DNA from: Cylicocyclus nassatus
Lineage: Eukaryota; Nematoda; Chromadorea; Rhabditida; Strongylidae
DNA length: 64,000 nucleotides
Direction of reading: 5' to 3'
Assembly: GCA_958299035.1 (NCBI GenBank)
Contig: CATQJL010000316.1
Location: 6,976,347 to 7,040,346 of the forward strand
Below, in pieces: positions 61,290 to 64,000 of the stretch. The notes under the pieces are model-generated. The model was not told the DNA's origin and searched no databases. It saw nothing but the letters and a program-made list of their open reading frames with translations. Position numbers and translations under genes: made by a program. The first letter of the stretch is position 1, and the number at the start of each line of letters is the position of its first letter.

Positions 61290-61665
61290 CTGCTCAACGT
61301 TTGGGAAAGTTCCGCCGAGCCACCTGAGGAAGTTCTTTGGCGTGCTGTGGAAGTTCCGAACAATGCGAACCACAACAACAAAAGAGAACACCGAAGCGAG
61401 ATTTGAACCTTACTCTATTTAATGGCATGTCAAAAGCTGCTGAACCGCTGGCATTTTGCGGAAGTTCCGCAGCGCTTTGCAAAAATTCCTGCGGAAGTTC
61501 CCGTTTCCAACCAGTTTGACATGATTTTGCGGAAGTTCCTATTTTCAACGTTTCCACTAAAGCAATAGTAAACAATAGCAAAAACAAACAAAACCCTGCG
61601 GAACCGCTGCAAATTTCGCTTGTGCTGCGGAAGTTCCGGTGAACTGCCTGAGATTGAAATCAAAT
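61290..61665 (-). repeat. GGAAGTTCC-rich repeat, copy 2
   Basis: About nine CGGAAGTTCC-type units occur in 370 bp. The reverse complement matches copy 1 at 16020-16260 over several segments (AACGTTGA, TTGGTTG, GGAACTTCCGCAGG). A short third fragment lies near 41693-41730. Confidence 0.65.
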
Positions 61666-62174
61666 GCAGAAAGCTCATAAAAAAGCTGTTTGTTCATGTA
61701 AATTTATCAATGTTAATTAGGGCGCAAAAATGGCATAAACAAACTCTGTTTATTTCTTGATTCTAATTCTTTTGGTTCTCAGCCAACGTCACGGTAGCCC
61801 TTAAGAGATAGATAACTTACCAGTTAAACGAAATCTATAGGTGGGTATTTGATTACATTACATTCGACACTGTTTACCGAAAATTTTGAAAGGTTGCGTT
61901 GGAGTCATATGTCTAGAACGTTCGAATGAAAAATTTTTCTAAATATTTTTGTAAGCAGAAACTTGGTGAAAGTCAAAGAATCTGAGCACTTGCTCTTTTG
62001 AAAGCAAATCAAGGAGTTCCAATTAAACCGTTGCCCAAGGGCTAGCCCCTAGCAACCTTCGTGACCCAGAAATTGAACTTTGATTTCTCAATCAAGTACA
62101 GTATTCTTTCGGGCCGACCAAACAGCGTTTTACGGGGCAAAAGCCTGTAGCTGAACATTTTGGTTACGAATGAT

Positions 62175-63047
62175 TAGGTCGTCCCGATAGTTTTGTCGGT
62201 TTTTTCAAACCACTATAAAACCACGCACAATAAACACCTGAATGAGTTTCAACATGCATTCGATGCAGCTTTTTCTTCTCTTTCTTAAGGATACATTCGC
62301 GAGCCACAATTTTGTATGCTTTTTTCGATATTTGTTAAGATTCTCCATCCGCCAATTTCATCTGCTCAGAGTTCGGCTAATTTTTAAAAATTCCGTTCTA
62401 ATGTTTTTAAAATGTTTAAGTATGATTCTAATAGAGCAATTCTCGGACTACAAAAATATATTTTTAAATTCTTCGAATCTGCTGCTTTTAGCTTGAAATT
62501 ATTTCTTAAGAAGTCTCGATTTCTGGCAATGTCATGAAACACGCAACTGCAGCAAATACACAGAAGTTTTCGGAGTTTCTGCTAATTGAAAGATAATTCT
62601 TATTAAACATTATTTATGCAACATGACCAAGTTTGATTAGCCTTGAGAAAGCAGCTTTTTGGAATTTTCGGTACTTTTACGTGGTAAACGTAGTCAAAAA
62701 GTCGCTGTTTTTATTGAATAATTAATTATAACGGAATTAGCAAACGTGGCCCATATAACTTAAAAAGAATGTAGCCAAAGGTTTGCTCTACATGACAGTT
62801 ACCAGCGCTTCTTGAAAACATCAGGATAAAAATTTTTAAAATTCAGGAAAGATTTGGCGTTACTGCTGAGCTGCTCAAAAAGCCATGGCGATAACATTGC
62901 AATGACAACGTAGATTAGAGAGAAAATATAGTTGTATGAAAGAGGATAAAAATCTGAATCAAATGGTATGTAGCGTGCCCGAGAATTGGTGTTCTGGGAG
63001 TTTCTGTGATCGATGAAAGAAACCGACAAAACCTTCGGGACAACCTA
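62175..63047. mobile_element. Non-autonomous mariner-type element with both ends
   Basis: It starts TAGGTCGTCCCGATAGTTTT and ends AAAACCTTCGGGACAACCTA; the inverted ends match over about 28 bp. The element is about 870 bp, AT-rich inside, and I see no D,D34D transposase. The ends resemble those of the MITE at 41953-42645 (GGTCGTCCCGA / GGTGGTCCCGA). Confidence 0.75.
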
Positions 63048-63540
63048 ATATATGAGCTGCCATTTGGGCAATGGCTTAGATAAGGAGTAATGAATATCCT
63101 TATAAAGAGCCGAGGCCTGTTTATTGAATGCTCGAGGCCATTGATCAGTCTAATTTTTCGATATTATTTATGTAATGCACGTGAGGGGAAAGGGGTTGGA
63201 ATGAGTAAGTTTTGAGCCCTTAGCCGAAGAAGTTTAGAGTCAATTTCAAAACTGAAAATAATATAGAGCTATTGTCAATATATGAAGCCTTCCGTCCCTC
63301 GAATTTTACGATCTTCAACGTAAACACCATAAAAGATGTTGTCCGGTATTACGCAAATGTGAAGGGCAATGTTGGGTAAGGCTTGAAAAAAAAGACTAAG
63401 TTTTCGAACGGGCTTGCCTCTTTAAAGACTTGGCTCCTATCCAAAAAAAGGGGTAGAGAGAAGCAATCGTCACAAAATTATGATAAGCACAACACTATCA
63501 ATGTTTTCTATGAAAATTCACGCACAAATTCCAAAGCATA

Positions 63541-63763
63541 AGGGCGGGCATACTTAACGCGATTTCGCGCTACGCGATTTGGCAGTATTCTAAGGGTCCA
63601 TAACTCACTGTAACCAATTTTAAATATACAAAAGATAGAATATTTTATCAATCCATGTAATTTACACACACTATGCATGTGCAGTTTGTTAGTATTGGAT
63701 CTGAAGACTTTTGGCGAAGTGCCAAATCGCTCGCGACTGAAATCGGAGGTTTGCCCGGCCCTA
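63541..63763 (-). mobile_element. MITE with GGCCGGGCATACTT ends, copy 2
   Basis: The left end AGGGCGGGCATACTTAACGC and the right end CCGATTTCAG-containing arm closing in GCCCGGCCCT are inverted repeats. Inner GGATCTGAAGACTTTTGGCG is the reverse complement of the same block in copy 1, so the two copies point in opposite directions. Confidence 0.7.
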
Positions 63764-64000
63764 TAGGATTTTAACCCAACCTAGATCTCCAGATTTTATT
63801 ATGAGACCCCCTCCCCGCCCCCATGCTACAATTTATAGTAAGACATACTTGCATGCTTATATGCAAGGTTTGCATGTGATTTGAGCCTGACCAACAAGAA
63901 AAACGAGGTAAATAAGAAGTGGAGAACTCCGCCCCCCCCCCCCCCTATTGAGCCTACGCTCTTCTCACTACCTTAATCAGCTAAGGCAAGAGAGGGAGTA

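Overview
The window looks like a piece of a nematode nuclear chromosome, most likely a clade V parasite such as a hookworm relative. The species guess is inference. It rests on AT-rich DNA, introns ending in TTTCAG-like acceptors, a likely spliced-leader acceptor in front of the first exon, and a dense load of degraded transposons. I see no bacterial or organellar features, and no CRISPR array.

Region 1 (1-13.4 kb) is a transposon graveyard. It holds, in order: the 5' LTR, leader and start of gag of a Bel/Pao-like LTR retrotransposon running off the left edge on the minus strand; a first copy of a dispersed repeat; a 1.3-kb fold-back element with a tRNA-like sequence in each arm; adjacent broken but intron-bearing pieces of two unrelated conserved genes, VPS13 (5.24-6.94 kb) and CNOT1/NOT1 (7.03-7.81 kb); a Penelope-like retroelement with a GIY-YIG endonuclease (7.86-10.63 kb) whose inverted terminal repeats carry hammerhead ribozyme motifs; a second copy of the dispersed repeat; and a decayed mariner-like element.

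Region 2 (13.4-57.8 kb) is one minus-strand gene. I rebuilt it as ten coding exons whose splice phases all agree, giving a 430-residue, mostly disordered protein with a C-terminal coiled-coil resembling the LURAP1/FAM89 adaptor motif. About 97% of the gene is intron. The introns contain a non-autonomous Helitron inserted in a tandem duplication, a mariner-type MITE, GGAAGTTCC-rich repeats, hairpins, GC-rich islands of unknown meaning and many runs of 9-15 G or C.

Region 3 (57.8-64 kb) lies upstream of that gene. I found no gene in it, only repeats: two copies of a GGCCGGGCATACTT-ended MITE in opposite orientation, a second GGAAGTTCC repeat and a mariner-type element with both ends.

Only the ten-exon gene appears intact. 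The other coding material is broken or mobile. All calls were made by eye; protein family names come from remembered family patterns, not from searches.
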